Below are positions 1 to 9,617 of a DNA stretch of 64,000 nucleotides, piece by piece (the first letter of the stretch is position 1; every line of letters begins with the position of its first letter). This stretch comes from Enterococcus plantarum (GTDB taxonomy: Bacteria > Bacillota > Bacilli > Lactobacillales > Enterococcaceae). The notes under the pieces are model-generated. The model saw only the letters and a program-made list of their open reading frames with translations, searched no databases and had not been told where the DNA came from. The DNA lies in the NCBI RefSeq assembly GCF_001730295.1, contig NZ_MIKA01000012.1:215041-279040 (forward strand), read 5' to 3'. The position numbers and the translations under genes were made by a program.

Positions 1-382
1 ACACAACTGTTGCTGTTACTTTCTCGTAATTCCCTAATGTCTCATTCAAGGCTAATTCTTTTTTTAAAGTTTCGTTTTCTTTTTTTAAGTTGTCATTTTG
101 GATAGAGAGTTCTCCATACCCGTCGATTCTTTCTTTTAAGCGTTCATTTTCATCGTACGTATTGAACAGTGTAGTAATTGATGAAATACCGCTGCTGATT
201 GCTTTACCTGGAAACGAAATAACTTTATCAACGAACCCTACGCTATCATTGACTGCTGATTGACCAAGATTCGTCTTCCCACTGTTAGTTCTATGTGCTG
301 CGGTCAAACTAATAATCGTAACCACAATGATCACTATGATCAGTGTGATAATTATATTTTTATTTGGATTAAATTTTTTCAC
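1..382 (-). CDS. mreC: rod shape-determining protein MreC, N-terminal part (runs off left edge)
   Basis: The reading frame starts at a GTG (380-382) behind a GGGGTG ribosome site and stays open to the left edge, giving about 127 residues. It has a short basic N-terminus, one strong hydrophobic segment (about residues 8-27), then a polar stretch and a coiled-coil region rich in Lys, Glu, Leu and Asn. That is the MreC layout: a bitopic membrane protein whose periplasm-side coiled coil and beta domain scaffold the elongation machinery. The beta domain lies outside the window. The identification rests on the N-terminal topology and overall resemblance to enterococcal MreC; the rest of the gene would settle it. 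It is the last feature before pnp, whose terminator lies just upstream. Confidence 0.8.
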   Translation of the reverse strand, partial: MKKFNPNKNIIITLIIVIIVVTIISLTAAHRTNSGKTNLGQSAVNDSVGFVDKVISFPGKAISSGISSITTLFNTYDENERLKERIDGYGELSIQNDNLKKENETLKKELALNETLGNYEKVTATVV

Positions 383-498
383 ATCGACACCCCGAATAAT
401 CTTTAGACTGATAGAAATAATTTTACCACTAATTAGAGGCAAACAAAAGAGCTGTGGTGCGTCTTTACATTTTTTTATTAAATAAAGTTATTTTTACA

Positions 499-531
499 AA
501 AAAACAGAGTAGGCTAAACGCCATACTCTGC
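499..531 (-). terminator. rho-independent terminator of pnp
   Basis: A hairpin with arms CAGAGTAGGC (506-515) and GCCATACTCTG (521-531) is followed on the minus strand by a run of seven T. It lies about 40 nt past the pnp stop. Confidence 0.85.
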
Positions 532-568
532 TTTAATAAACTCTAAATCAAAAGCAAACTTCTGTTGC

Positions 569-2683
569 TTATTTTTCTTTATTTTCTTCCGTCAATAACG
601 CTTTACGTGAAACATTCACACGACCTTGTTTATCGATTTCAGTCACTTTTACAAGCACTTCATCGCCAAGTTTTACGATATCTTCAACGTTATTTACACG
701 TTCGTTTGCTAATTGAGAAATATGAACGAGTCCATCTTTACCTTTAATCAAGTTAACAAATGCGCCGAATTTTTCGATACGAACAACTTTACCAAGGTAA
801 ACTTGTCCAACTTCAACTTCTTTTGTCAACTCTTCAATGATCTTGATGGCTTTTTTGATCATATCTGCATCAGCTGAGGCAATACTTACATTACCCTCTT
901 GATCGATGTCGATCTTAACGCCCGTTTCATCGATGATACCATTGATCGTTTCTCCGCCTTTACCAATAACATCTTTGATTTTAGCTGGAGCGATTTGGAT
1001 CATTTCAATCTTAGGAGCGTATTTGCTTAACTCTGGACGAGGTTCAGCCAATGTTGATGTCAATTCAGCAAGGATTTCCATACGGGCTTTTTTCGCTTGA
1101 GTCAATGCTTCTGTCAAGATTTGTTCAGTGATTCCTTGGATTTTGATATCCATTTGTAGTGCCGTGATTCCGTCTTTTGTTCCAGCAACTTTAAAGTCCA
1201 TGTCGCCTAGGTGATCTTCTAGTCCTTGGATATCTGTTAAAATCGTATAGTTTTCACCATCACTGACAAGTCCCATCGCAATTCCGGCAACTGGTGCTTT
1301 AATTGGTACACCAGCATCCATCAATGCTAAGATGCCCGCACAAATACTTGCTTGTGAAGAAGAACCATTTGATTCTAAAACTTCTGATACCACACGGATC
1401 ATGTAAGGGAAATCCGCTTCACTTGGAATCACTTGCGCCATCGCACGTTCGCCTAAGGCACCGTGACCGATTTCACGACGACCAGGGGAGCCTGCACGAC
1501 CTGTTGAACCAACAGAGAATTGCGGGAAGTTATAATGATGAATGAAACGTTTGCTATCTTCTACACCTAAACCATCGATGATTTGATGTTCGCCAAGCGG
1601 TGCTAACGTTACGACAGACAAGGCTTGGGTTTGTCCACGAGTGAATAATCCAGAACCATGAACGCGTGGTAAAATACCAACTTCTGACGCCAATGGACGG
1701 ATTTCGTCTAATTTACGACCATCAGGACGGATTTTATCAATCGTGATCAATTCACGAACTACGTCTTTTTCTAGATCTTCTGCGATTTGTTTAACTTCTT
1801 TCGCCACTTGCGCTTCTTCTTCGTGACCAGCAAATTTTTCAGCATACGCTTCTTTTAATTGATCTTTGATCGCATCGATGTTGACTTCACGAGCAAGTTT
1901 TTCTTCGGTCATAACGGCTTCTTTCATTGAAGCATAGTAAGCCGCGAAGATTTCTTTTTTCAAGTCAGCATCTACTTGTAATAATTTGATTTCCATTTTT
2001 TCTTTACCGACAGCGGCAACGATTTCTTCTTGGAAAGCAACTAATTCTTTGATTGCGTCAAAACCGAAAAGTAACGCACCAAGCATATCTTCTTCAGATA
2101 CTTCTTTGGCACCACTTTCAACCATGTTGATTGCTTTTTTCGTTCCAGCAACGGTTAATTCGATATCTGTTTTTTCAGATTGTTCGACTGTTGGATTCAA
2201 TACATATTCGCCATCGACACGACCAACATCAACACCTGCGATTGGTCCGTCAAAAGGAATATCTGAAATTGCTAAAGCTAGAGATGAACCAAACATTGCC
2301 GCCATTTCTGGTGTGCAATCTTGTTCAACACTCATAACAGTATTTGTAATTTGAACTTCATTACGGAAACCTTCCGCAAACATCGGACGGATTGGACGGT
2401 CAATTAAACGAGCCGTTAATGTTGCGCGTTCACTTGGACGACCTTCACGTTTGATAAATCCACCTGGAATCTTTCCTACAGAGTACATTTTTTCTTCATA
2501 GTTGACTGTCAATGGAAAGAAATCAAAATCTCTCGCATCTTTTGAGGCAACTGCCGCACTTAGCACTACTGTATCTCCATAACGAACTAATACTGCGCCG
2601 TTTGCTTGTTTCGCTAATTGGCCAACTTCAACCTGTAAAGGGCGTCCACCCCAAGTTGTTTTAAACACTTGTTTTTCTGACAT
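569..2683 (-). CDS. pnp: polyribonucleotide nucleotidyltransferase (PNPase)
   Basis: This 704-residue protein is a phosphorolytic 3'-5' exoribonuclease that releases nucleoside diphosphates and takes part in mRNA turnover. Two RNase PH-like domains (about 1-230 and 310-550) flank an alpha-helical linker. A KH domain (about 555-615, with the GKGGETI loop) and an S1 domain (about 622-690) complete the usual order. The second RNase PH domain keeps the FTRGQTQ and [19 protein letters not shown] motifs around the phosphate site. Length is normal for Firmicutes PNPase. The start ATG follows an AAGGAG site. It is downstream of rpsO but separated by the rpsO terminator, so it probably depends on partial read-through or on a promoter in the 2,684-2,850 gap. 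Confidence 0.98.
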   Translation of the reverse strand: MSEKQVFKTTWGGRPLQVEVGQLAKQANGAVLVRYGDTVVLSAAVASKDARDFDFFPLTVNYEEKMYSVGKIPGGFIKREGRPSERATLTARLIDRPIRPMFAEGFRNEVQITNTVMSVEQDCTPEMAAMFGSSLALAISDIPFDGPIAGVDVGRVDGEYVLNPTVEQSEKTDIELTVAGTKKAINMVESGAKEVSEEDMLGALLFGFDAIKELVAFQEEIVAAVGKEKMEIKLLQVDADLKKEIFAAYYASMKEAVMTEEKLAREVNIDAIKDQLKEAYAEKFAGHEEEAQVAKEVKQIAEDLEKDVVRELITIDKIRPDGRKLDEIRPLASEVGILPRVHGSGLFTRGQTQALSVVTLAPLGEHQIIDGLGVEDSKRFIHHYNFPQFSVGSTGRAGSPGRREIGHGALGERAMAQVIPSEADFPYMIRVVSEVLESNGSSSQASICAGILALMDAGVPIKAPVAGIAMGLVSDGENYTILTDIQGLEDHLGDMDFKVAGTKDGITALQMDIKIQGITEQILTEALTQAKKARMEILAELTSTLAEPRPELSKYAPKIEMIQIAPAKIKDVIGKGGETINGIIDETGVKIDIDQEGNVSIASADADMIKKAIKIIEELTKEVEVGQVYLGKVVRIEKFGAFVNLIKGKDGLVHISQLANERVNNVEDIVKLGDEVLVKVTEIDKQGRVNVSRKALLTEENKEK

Positions 2684-2850
2684 GTATCTTTTCTCCTTTG
2701 ATTCTTCGGAAAAGTTAGACTGCTACTAAACAAATGAAAAGATTCAAACGAATTGAGTCCTTTTATTTGGTTAGTAGATTCATTCGAACTTTCCAAAGAT
2801 GATGTTTGTTAGTATTTTAAGGATACCGAACCTTTGCTTTTAAATAAGCT

Positions 2851-2884
2851 AAAAAGCGAGGTTCGTTACGAATCTCGCTTTTCC
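2851..2884 (-). terminator. rho-independent terminator of rpsO
   Basis: Complementary arms AAAAAGCGAG and CTCGCTTTTT, with a further short pairing next to the loop, lie just after the rpsO stop. A T-rich tail follows on the minus strand. Confidence 0.85.
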
Positions 2885-2892
2885 TTTTTTGA

Positions 2893-3162
2893 TTAACGAC
2901 GTAATCCTAAACGTTCGATCAATACGCGGTAACGTTGGATGTCAGTCTTACGTAGGTAAGCTAACAAGTTACGACGGTGACCAATTTTTTTCATTAGTCC
3001 ACGGTAAGAATGGTGATCTTTTTTGTGAACGCGAGCGTGCTCATTCAAGTGATTGATATCAGCAGTTAATACAGCAATCTGTACTTCTGGTGAACCAGTA
3101 TCTCCTTCATGACGAGCGTATTCGCTAATGATTTCGTTTTTCTTTTCTTTTGACATTGCCAT
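2893..3162 (-). CDS. rpsO: 30S ribosomal protein S15
   Basis: This 89-residue primary 16S rRNA-binding protein nucleates the central domain of the 30S subunit. The sequence carries the S15 signature region ([11 protein letters not shown] and [12 protein letters not shown]) and ends in LGLRR. The frame is open further upstream, but the start is set at the ATG of MAMSKEK because a GAGGTG site lies 6 nt before it and because family members have 89 residues. Upstream, the leader (3,163-3,300) contains a plausible promoter (TTGATC, 16 nt, TATACC) and a small GTATG/CATAC hairpin. S15 autoregulates through its leader in many bacteria, but I cannot identify the binding site here. Confidence 0.98.
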   Translation of the reverse strand: MAMSKEKKNEIISEYARHEGDTGSPEVQIAVLTADINHLNEHARVHKKDHHSYRGLMKKIGHRRNLLAYLRKTDIQRYRVLIERLGLRR

Positions 3163-3449
3163 GTTTTTCACCTCTTCTTTAGTAGTCATCTTCTTACTGA
3201 GTAATGCGTTGGTGATTCGCACAACCAAGTAAAAGACGGTATGATTCCATACAGGTATACTTTACAGGAAAGTTAGATCAAATGCAAGACTAAGCTGAAT
3301 TCATTCCCCTTTTTTTTGCACATTTTATCCCCTTTTAGAAAGGTTTTATGATAAACTGTATAAGCGAAGAAACAGATTAAAGGAAAGAGTTCGTTTCTGT
3401 CAGAGCTGAGACTGACCTTAACTTTCAAACATAAAGGAGGAATTATTCC

Positions 3450-4013
3450 ATGATTACAATGGATGATATTATCCGTGAAGGAAATCCAACACTCAGAGCA
3501 GTGGCTAAAGAAGTTTCTGTGCCGCTTTCTGATGAAGATATCAAATTAGGCGAAGAAATGATGGAATTCTTGCATAATAGTCAAGATCCTATCAAAGCAG
3601 AGGAATTAGGATTACGCGGAGGTGTTGGTTTAGCAGCACCTCAGTTAGATATTTCTAAGCGAATCATCGCAGTTCATGTACCAAGCGGTGACTTAGAAAA
3701 GCCAGAACCGACATTAAGTGCGGTGATGTATAATCCAAAAATTTTAAGTCATTCTGTTCAAGATGCTTGTCTTGGTGAGGGTGAAGGCTGTTTATCTGTT
3801 GACCGTGAGGTTCCAGGTTATGTGGTACGCCACAATAAAATCACGTTATCTTACGTAGATGCAGCGGGTGTCAAACAAAAGATTCGTTTGAAAAATTACG
3901 AAGCGATCGTTGTGCAGCATGAAATCGATCATTTGAATGGTGTAATGTTTTATGATCACATCAATCAAGAAAATCCTTATGCGTTGAAAGATGGCGTATT
4001 GGTAATCGAATAA
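3450..4013 (+). CDS. def: peptide deformylase
   Basis: This 187-residue metalloenzyme removes the formyl group from nascent N-terminal methionine. The three family motifs are present: GVGLAAPQ (about 58-65), EGCLS (about 112-116, with the metal-binding Cys) and QHEIDH (about 154-159, with two metal-binding His and the catalytic Glu). The insertions between motifs and the length are those of the long Gram-positive type-2 enzymes. The start follows a strong AAAGGAGG site. It is monocistronic: the next gene converges and shares a terminator. The protein closely resembles enterococcal Def, which supports the genus assignment. Confidence 0.97.
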   Translation: MITMDDIIREGNPTLRAVAKEVSVPLSDEDIKLGEEMMEFLHNSQDPIKAEELGLRGGVGLAAPQLDISKRIIAVHVPSGDLEKPEPTLSAVMYNPKILSHSVQDACLGEGEGCLSVDREVPGYVVRHNKITLSYVDAAGVKQKIRLKNYEAIVVQHEIDHLNGVMFYDHINQENPYALKDGVLVIE

Positions 4014-4062
4014 AAAAACGATCAAGACAAACATAACTCGTTTGTCTTGATCGTTTTTTTTG
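4013..4062. terminator. bidirectional terminator between def and the HAD phosphatase gene
   Basis: A nearly perfect 20-bp stem (4013-4032 with 4040-4061) with A runs on the left arm and T runs on the right serves both converging genes. Confidence 0.9.
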
Positions 4063-4063
4063 C

Positions 4064-4840
4064 TTAAATCGCCTTTAATTCTTTCAATGCTTTCCAAATA
4101 CCATCATTGTCATTAGTATCTGTCACCATTTTGGCTTCTTTTTGAATATGTGGTAACGCATTGCCCATCGCTACACCGATACCCGCTTCACGTAACATTT
4201 CACGATCGTTTTCGCCATCGCCAAATGTAATGATATCCTCACGAGCTATCCCAACTCGCTCAGCTAGATTCAGTAACGTCGCAGCTTTTGATCCGTTCTT
4301 AGGTACAATGTCTACACTTTCAGAATGCCAGCGGATAAAACGGAATTTAGAAAATTCTTGGTCAAACAGTCCATCTGCTGAGTGATCATAAAAAGCTAAT
4401 GCTTGATAAACATCGTTTTCTTTCTGGAAATCCAAATCATACTCAGGCGCTTCAAAATCAATAGACCCCATCGCTTCAACCATTTGTGCCTGACGGTGAT
4501 GGTTATTTTTTTTCACATCATCCAAGCCAACATAAGCTAAACCAATTTCTCTTTTTTCTACCTCTGCAGCAAAACGATGCAATTCATCTTGATCAAGTAG
4601 GTTTTGAAAATACTGTTCGTGATTTAAAAATGCCGCCGCTCCATTGCAAAGAACATAATTAGAAAAATCCAAGTCTATAATAATATCTTTTGCCATAAAA
4701 CGGCTACGACCTGTCGCAATGGTTACAAGATGTCCTTGTTGTCTCAACATTTTCAATGCTTCTCGTGTACTTTCTAACGGTTGTCTGTCGGTTCCAAGTA
4801 ATGTTCCATCAATATCAAATGCAAAAAGTTTTCTTCTCAT
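4064..4840 (-). CDS. Cof-type HAD-IIB family phosphatase
   Basis: This 258-residue soluble HAD-superfamily hydrolase probably acts on sugar phosphates or other phosphorylated metabolites; the substrate cannot be told. Motif I is DIDGTLL (Asp9 nucleophile, Asp11 acid/base), motif II is the Thr in TIATGRS, and motif IV is GDGENDREMLREAG (about 206-219). The large C2-type cap in the middle puts it in the Cof/YidA group. It stands alone between a shared terminator on the 3' side and a decayed gene on the 5' side. A second, only distantly similar HAD protein is encoded at 35,441-36,268. Confidence 0.92.
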   Translation of the reverse strand: MRRKLFAFDIDGTLLGTDRQPLESTREALKMLRQQGHLVTIATGRSRFMAKDIIIDLDFSNYVLCNGAAAFLNHEQYFQNLLDQDELHRFAAEVEKREIGLAYVGLDDVKKNNHHRQAQMVEAMGSIDFEAPEYDLDFQKENDVYQALAFYDHSADGLFDQEFSKFRFIRWHSESVDIVPKNGSKAATLLNLAERVGIAREDIITFGDGENDREMLREAGIGVAMGNALPHIQKEAKMVTDTNDNDGIWKALKELKAI

Positions 4841-4877
4841 GGCGTAATAACTCGCTCGCTTTCTATGGTTTTGTCAA

Positions 4878-5282
4878 CTATTTCCTGCCTTCTCTAACAG
4901 CTAATAGGCTTAATTCGGTTGTCTCGATCAACATTTGGACCCATTGAGGATCAATTTTACTATATTAACCTAAGAACCACAATTGCTTTTTGAATAAAGA
5001 ACTCATCTGTAGTTTTATCATAAATGATGGCTTTTTTCAATAACACTGTGTTTGTTTTTTCTTTATAGAACAGTTGCAGATTGATGGCAATTCGTCTGTG
5101 CCAGAAATCATCTTCTACAAAAAAGCCTCAAAAAGCGGCGACAATGCTGAAATCCCCAAAGGCCAAAAAATTTACGCCAGACGTCCATGCTATCCCACCA
5201 AGCTTTGTCGATCACGAACGGTTCGAAACGGTCAACTTCATTCATGCCTTTGCTTTATTTTTACTTCAACTAGCTTTCCACA
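4878..5282 (-). pseudogene. decayed DNA alkylation repair (AlkD-like) gene, C-terminal remnant
   Basis: Read in shifting frames on the minus strand, this stretch spells the C-terminal half of an AlkD-type DNA glycosylase. The first piece runs from about 5,245 (NEVDRFEPFVIDKAWWDSMDV). The second contains VEDDFWHRRIAINLQLFYKE and TTDEFFIQKAI. The third is KIDPQWVQMLIETTELSLLAVREG, ending at a TAG (4878-4880). At least two frame changes and several in-frame stops separate the pieces, and the N-terminal half is missing. The WWD, FWHRR and FFIQKAI blocks are family hallmarks. Plus-strand frames over the same stretch are antisense shadows. The gene is dead as drawn. Confidence 0.8.
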
Positions 5283-5284
5283 TC

Positions 5285-5323
5285 AAAAAGGATGGAGCAA
5301 AAGCAAATCCTTCTGTCCCATCC
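5285..5323 (-). terminator. terminator of the formate/nitrite-type transporter gene
   Basis: Arms GGATGG (5290-5295) and CCATCC (5318-5323), with additional imperfect pairing inside, form a stem followed on the minus strand by TTTTT. The GACAGAAG-type core resembles the terminator-like hairpin at 25,006-25,070. Confidence 0.7.
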
Positions 5324-5336
5324 CCTACTATTATAA

Positions 5337-6134
5337 TTAATCTAAATAATTTGTATCTGCATTATTCAGCCAAGCATAACCCAAGCCCATTACTAAGCCA
5401 CCACCGATAAAGTTACCGATCAAAGCAAAGAATAAATTATGTGCTACGCTACCAACTGTCATAGCTGCCATAGTTCCGTGAGAAGCGAAATACGCTAAAC
5501 TAAACGCCGGGAAGTTGGCTATAACGTGCTCGTACCCTAAGAAAGCAAAGATGAAAATGATAAAAATGATCGCTGCAACTTTACCTGCATCATCTTTCAT
5601 ACGCATACTTACTAACACAGCAGTATTTACCACGATATTTGCAAAAATTGCTTCAACTAAAATTTGTGTCGTTGTTTTCTCTAATTTACCCGCAATTGAT
5701 GTAAAGAAAAAGCTATCCGCAGGTAAATCTTGGTAAGGAACGGTCAACGAAATCAAGTAGCCAAAAAGAATACCACCGACTAAATTAAAGAAAATACAAG
5801 TAAATAAAATTTTCGCTGCAAAAGAGAAGTTAATCTTCTTACGGTAAACGCCAACGGTCATATACAGCATATTCGATGTCCCTAATTCTGCATTCATATA
5901 AAGAATCATAACAAGTGACCAGCTGAACATGAACGCATAGAGAATTTTGCCTAAGCCATGGACCATTCCTTCACCTTTGATTGCAATCGCAAAGGCAACC
6001 GCCGTTCCTAATGTTAAAAACATACAAGCTAGTATTGCACGAAAAGCATAACGCATAAAACTGCTTTGGAATAAGTTCATTTTTTTACCAATTGATTTGT
6101 CGATCTGCTCAAATAATGGCGATACAGGTTTCAT
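5337..6134 (-). CDS. formate/nitrite transporter (FNT) family channel
   Basis: This 265-residue polytopic protein has six predicted membrane segments of the FNT fold, which forms pentameric anion channels for formate, nitrite or hydrosulfide. Recognisable stretches include GLGKILYAFMFSWSLVMILY, the NAELGTSNM segment, and a second-half segment ending in GNFIGGGLVMGLGYAWL. The start is set at the ATG of MKPVSP because an AAGGAG site lies 7 nt upstream; an in-frame ATG 16 codons earlier has no such site. No pyruvate-formate lyase gene lies beside it, so the substrate cannot be inferred from context. Confidence 0.88.
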   Translation of the reverse strand: MKPVSPLFEQIDKSIGKKMNLFQSSFMRYAFRAILACMFLTLGTAVAFAIAIKGEGMVHGLGKILYAFMFSWSLVMILYMNAELGTSNMLYMTVGVYRKKINFSFAAKILFTCIFFNLVGGILFGYLISLTVPYQDLPADSFFFTSIAGKLEKTTTQILVEAIFANIVVNTAVLVSMRMKDDAGKVAAIIFIIFIFAFLGYEHVIANFPAFSLAYFASHGTMAAMTVGSVAHNLFFALIGNFIGGGLVMGLGYAWLNNADTNYLD

Positions 6135-6387
6135 TATGTTTCTCCTTTTCAATTTGTTTTCATTTAATATTTTCAAAAACATCCTCTATCATTCTAAAGA
6201 CCAGCAGGTGTTTTGTCTAGTGCTTTTTCACACAAAGTAACACTTTTTTTCATAGAATAACAAATTAAAGCTAAAAATTCCAAACAAATCAATTAAAAAT
6301 CCATCTGAAGTAGGATGTTTTTATTTTGGCTGATGGTAAAATAGTAGTAAGATCACTTAATTATTCCAAAGAAGGAGTTGTATGTGA

Positions 6388-6480
6388 ATGAAAGTGAAAA
6401 CAGTTTTTTGGGGGATACACCATCGTCTAAATGATATTTTGGTATGGTTTTTGAGCAAGGGGGTAGGCTATTATGTATAG
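6388..6480 (+). CDS. putative 30-residue leader peptide overlapping the TPM-domain gene
   Basis: An ATG at 6388 with a GAAGGAG site 10 nt upstream opens a 30-codon frame. Its TAG (6478-6480) overlaps the start region of the next gene by 8 nt. The peptide begins MKVKTVFWGIHHRLND and is partly hydrophobic. The overlap is what one expects of translational coupling, and the downstream gene has only a moderate AAGGGGG site inside this frame. I do not recognise a family. It could also be a chance frame; conservation in related genomes would decide. Confidence 0.45.
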   Translation: MKVKTVFWGIHHRLNDILVWFLSKGVGYYV

Positions 6481-7813
6481 ATCCGTTGAAAACAATCAAC
6501 CGCAACAATTAAATCAAAAAATTATTTCTCATTATCGTTCGTTAAAAAGAAGAAATGATCTTTTTACGGTCATTTTAGTCTGGATTATTCTATCTTGTGG
6601 TTTCCTTTTTACTTTATACTTTGTAACGAATAACCATTATCCAGAAAAGATGGCTTCTTACGACCAACAATTAGTCTCGCTTAAACAAGAACGAGCAGAT
6701 ATTGAGGCAGGAAAAGTAACCGAAACGAAGAAGTCGTTTGATACCATTTTACAAGAAAATCTAGATAACTTAAAAGAGTACCCTACACAGGAAGACAATT
6801 ACTCTGTTGCTATAGAAGGAACAAATAGTAATCTAGTAATCAACAAAAATAATATATTTGTCTCAGACAATGCAAATATGCTAGATGCTACAGTAAAGAG
6901 AAAAATCTATGATTTAAACAAACAATTAGCTGCTAGTACCAATGGGGCTCAATTGGAAGTCGTAACTGTTAGCCAGTTGCCTAACGGTGAAGATATTGAA
7001 TCTTATGCCAATAAAATTTTCAACCAGCTGGGCATCGGCAACAAAGATGAAAATAACGGGGTCCTGTATTTGATTGCTTTAGATGAACGCGCATTTCGTT
7101 TAGAAGTAGGATATGGATTAGAAGGGTTGATCCCTGATGCCGTAGCAGACAATATCATCAATGATGATACAGTCGTTGATGAGTTCAAAGAAGAACAATA
7201 CGCTACCGCTGTCAATCAAGTGGTGGATCAAGTTTTTGCATTAATGAATACAAAAACAGCGTTGGTAGATTCTAAAATCAATCAAGTTGAAGAGCAAAAA
7301 AGCTCCGCTAAGTTTGCTCATGGAAGTCTATTGCTCTTATTGATCACTACAATAATGGTTAGTTTATTCTTTATTATCAGAGCAATTCGTGCAAGACAAT
7401 CTATAAAATCAACTTACAACATGTATCAAGAACAACTAGCCGATTACACTAATGAAATCAATCCAGCTGATACGTCATCACTTCTTGAACAAATAAAACA
7501 AACCGATTTATACTATATTATGCTAAGCGGAACCTTCTTAATTTCATCAAGAAGAGGGATACGTCGTGCTATTGCAAGAGGAAGACTATTAAAAAATCCA
7601 AAAGCGCAACAAAAAGCATTTGGTCGGATTTTAATTGGGGACACTCTTTATTCAGGCAATGGGGACATTTTAACTACGGCTTATCTAGCGTCCAACTATA
7701 ATTCTAATAATTGGTCGGATAATGATTCTTCTGGAAGCGGAAGCGGCGGCTCTTCTTGGGGATCTTTTGGTGGAGGTTCGTCTGGTGGTGGCGGTGCTTC
7801 TGGCGGATGGTAG
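6473..7813 (+). CDS. TPM-domain membrane protein with Gly/Ser-rich tail (YgcG type)
   Basis: This 446-residue protein has a hydrophobic segment near the N-terminus (about 35-53), an extracytoplasmic linker, and a TPM domain (about 118-250) containing YALDERAFRLEVGYGLEG-like family features. A second membrane segment follows (about 284-303), then a cytoplasmic helical region and a C-terminus very rich in Gly, Ser and Trp. TPM domains occur in phosphatase-like and envelope-maintenance proteins, but the function in Firmicutes is unsettled. Genes of this class often lie next to lemA; none is seen here. The start overlaps a possible 30-residue leader frame. Confidence 0.8.
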   Translation: MYRSVENNQPQQLNQKIISHYRSLKRRNDLFTVILVWIILSCGFLFTLYFVTNNHYPEKMASYDQQLVSLKQERADIEAGKVTETKKSFDTILQENLDNLKEYPTQEDNYSVAIEGTNSNLVINKNNIFVSDNANMLDATVKRKIYDLNKQLAASTNGAQLEVVTVSQLPNGEDIESYANKIFNQLGIGNKDENNGVLYLIALDERAFRLEVGYGLEGLIPDAVADNIINDDTVVDEFKEEQYATAVNQVVDQVFALMNTKTALVDSKINQVEEQKSSAKFAHGSLLLLLITTIMVSLFFIIRAIRARQSIKSTYNMYQEQLADYTNEINPADTSSLLEQIKQTDLYYIMLSGTFLISSRRGIRRAIARGRLLKNPKAQQKAFGRILIGDTLYSGNGDILTTAYLASNYNSNNWSDNDSSGSGSGGSSWGSFGGGSSGGGGASGGW

Positions 7814-7820
7814 TTTATTA

Positions 7821-7852
7821 GGGATAACTCAATAAAAAGCTTGAGTTATCTC
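7821..7852 (+). terminator. probable terminator after the TPM-domain gene
   Basis: A 12-bp stem (GGGATAACTCAA with TTGAGTTATCTC) lies 8 nt past the stop. The following T tract is weak (TCTAGTTTTG), so termination may be partial. Confidence 0.6.
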
Positions 7853-8178
7853 TAGTTTTGCGCTATACTAATCTTTGTGTAAAATAATGCAGCAGAAAAA
7901 TAATAGACTCGTCAACATTTCATTGCCTTGATAGATGTCTAGCTTCTAAGGCTAAAAAACTCAATGATACGCTGAAAAATCATTGTGACAATACTTGTCG
8001 CAACAATTTTCCCTCTTATCACTCGTTTTTTGAACAAGCCTTATCAGCTTTTCTTTTCAGGTTCAACTGCGTAACCCACGGCTGCAAAGGGCGAAGGTTG
8101 AAGAATGAACTGAACGAATATGAATTTTTCAGAAGATTATTTTACTCCAAAAAAATTATTTTATTGGAGGAATTTTTA
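7853..8178 (+). promoter_or_regulatory. rpsD leader region
   Basis: About 325 nt without a gene precede rpsD. A possible promoter (TTGTGT to TAAAAT region near 7,876-7,890) and several short hairpins, for example TGTGACAA with TTGTCGCA near 7,983, are visible. Long rpsD leaders in Firmicutes carry an S4-binding structure for autogenous control. The region is consistent with that, but I cannot draw the pseudoknot with confidence. Confidence 0.4.
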
Positions 8179-8790
8179 ATGTCACGTTATACAGGACCAT
8201 CATGGAAAATCTCTCGTCGTCTAGGTATCTCTCTATCAGGAACTGGTAAAGAACTAGCACGTCGCCCATACAAACCAGGACAACACGGACCAAACAGCCG
8301 TGGTAAAGTTTCTGAATACGGTATGCAATTAACTGAAAAACAAAAATTACGTCATATGTACGGTATGAACGAACGTCAATTCGTTAACTTGTTTATTAAA
8401 GCAAGCAAGATCAAAGAAGGTAAACATGGTGTTAACTTCATGATCTTACTAGAACAACGTTTAGACAACGTCGTTTACCGTTTAGGTTTAGCAACTACTC
8501 GTCGTCAAGCACGTCAATTGGTTAACCACGGTCACGTGACTGTAGATGGCAAACGCGTAGATATCCCTTCTTACCACGTTGAAGTTGGTCAAGTGATTTC
8601 TGTTCGTGAAAAATCTCAAAATGTAGTAACAATCAAAGAAGCTGTTGAAGCTACTGTTGGTCGTCCAGCATTCGTAAGCTTTGACGCTGAAAAATTAGAA
8701 GGAAGCTTCACTCGTTTACCAGAACGTGATGAGTTATATCCTGAAATCGACGAAGCTCTTGTCGTTGAATACTACAACCAAAAACTTTAA
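8179..8790 (+). CDS. rpsD: 30S ribosomal protein S4
   Basis: This 203-residue 16S rRNA-binding protein initiates assembly of the 30S body. It opens [16 protein letters not shown] and carries the S4 RNA-binding domain (about 92-155), with [20 protein letters not shown] and the [15 protein letters not shown] signature. The frame is open 27 codons further upstream, but the GGAGG 8 nt before this ATG and the family length fix the start. It is monocistronic, with a strong terminator 50 nt downstream. Confidence 0.98.
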   Translation: MSRYTGPSWKISRRLGISLSGTGKELARRPYKPGQHGPNSRGKVSEYGMQLTEKQKLRHMYGMNERQFVNLFIKASKIKEGKHGVNFMILLEQRLDNVVYRLGLATTRRQARQLVNHGHVTVDGKRVDIPSYHVEVGQVISVREKSQNVVTIKEAVEATVGRPAFVSFDAEKLEGSFTRLPERDELYPEIDEALVVEYYNQKL

Positions 8791-8841
8791 GATTCGATTT
8801 GGAGAAAAGCGTCACAGCTTCTCATACTTTATCGAACTTGC

Positions 8842-8876
8842 AACCCTTGCTCACGTTGTTGGGCAAGGGTTTTTTG
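8842..8876 (+). terminator. rho-independent terminator of rpsD
   Basis: Perfect arms AACCCTTGC and GCAAGGGTT with a 12-nt loop are followed by TTTTTG. Confidence 0.92.
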
Positions 8877-8877
8877 T

Positions 8878-8922
8878 ACAAAAAAAACAAAGATGCTTGT
8901 ATCGCTATCCGCATCTTTGTTT
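8878..8922 (-). terminator. rho-independent terminator of the ABC exporter operon
   Basis: Arms AACAAAGATGC and GCATCTTTGTT are followed on the minus strand by eight T. It lies just after the ATPase gene, back to back with the rpsD terminator. Confidence 0.88.
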
Positions 8923-8928
8923 CCTATC

Positions 8929-9600
8929 TTATTTTTGTTTTTCCAATACGCCGTCTTTCATCACAAATACTTCGTCACAAAATTCAATCAAACGCTGATC
9001 GTGGGTCACCATGATTGTCGCTTTATTTTTTTCTTTTGTTTCTCTTGCTAAAATTTTGACAACCTCAAATGCTCTATCTGAGTCTAAACTGGCTGTTGGT
9101 TCATCCGCTAAAATGATTGATGGATCATTATATAATGCTCTGGCAATCGCTACTCGCTGACGTTCACCGCCAGAAATTTCATCAGGATATTTTTTCTTTA
9201 ATTTCTCAATTCCTAACTCTGTTAATAACTTATTGACTTTATCCACATCTGTCTTTTCTTTTTTGACTTTATCGACCAAACGCAGTTGCTTTTCCACAGT
9301 TAAAAATGGTACTAAATTGGATGCTTGCAAAATAAACCCTATCTCAGAAAAACGAATCTTTGATCGTGTTTTTTCATTTTCTTTACTAAATGCGTCATTA
9401 TTGATCTTCACTTCGCCATTTGTAGGTGTTTGTAGGCCGCCAGCAAGCGTTAAAAAGGTACTCTTTCCTGAACCACTCGGTCCAATCACAGCCACAAATT
9501 GTCCTTTTTCCACAGAAAAATCTGTGGATTTTAATGCTTCGATCGTTGTATCTCCATCTAAGAACTGTTTATCCACAGATAAAAATTCAATAGCTTTCAT
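8929..9600 (-). CDS. ABC transporter ATP-binding protein, HrtA-like
   Basis: This 223-residue MacB/LolD-type ATPase has Walker A GPSGSGKST (40-48), the signature SGGERQRVAIARAL and Walker B ILADEPTASLD. It follows an FtsX-type permease gene with 17 nt between, so the two form one exporter. The permease most resembles HrtB, so the pair may be the haem exporter HrtBA that protects lactic acid bacteria and enterococci from haem toxicity. The ATPase alone does not prove the substrate; antimicrobial peptide or lipoprotein-type exporters of the same fold are the alternatives. Confidence 0.85.
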   Translation of the reverse strand: MKAIEFLSVDKQFLDGDTTIEALKSTDFSVEKGQFVAVIGPSGSGKSTFLTLAGGLQTPTNGEVKINNDAFSKENEKTRSKIRFSEIGFILQASNLVPFLTVEKQLRLVDKVKKEKTDVDKVNKLLTELGIEKLKKKYPDEISGGERQRVAIARALYNDPSIILADEPTASLDSDRAFEVVKILARETKEKNKATIMVTHDQRLIEFCDEVFVMKDGVLEKQK

Positions 9601-9617
9601 TCCATTTCACTCCTTTT

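Noticed and set aside
2614..2796. 60-codon minus-strand frame upstream of pnp
   Set aside because: It overlaps the start of pnp in another frame and has no ribosome site.
5074..5410. Two overlapping plus-strand frames of 88 and 109 codons
   Set aside because: They are antisense to the AlkD-type remnant and to the end of the transporter gene, use different frames for the same DNA, and have no ribosome site.
8726..9014. Plus-strand frames of 71-90 codons after rpsD
   Set aside because: They cross the rpsD terminator and the exporter terminator and are not gene-like.
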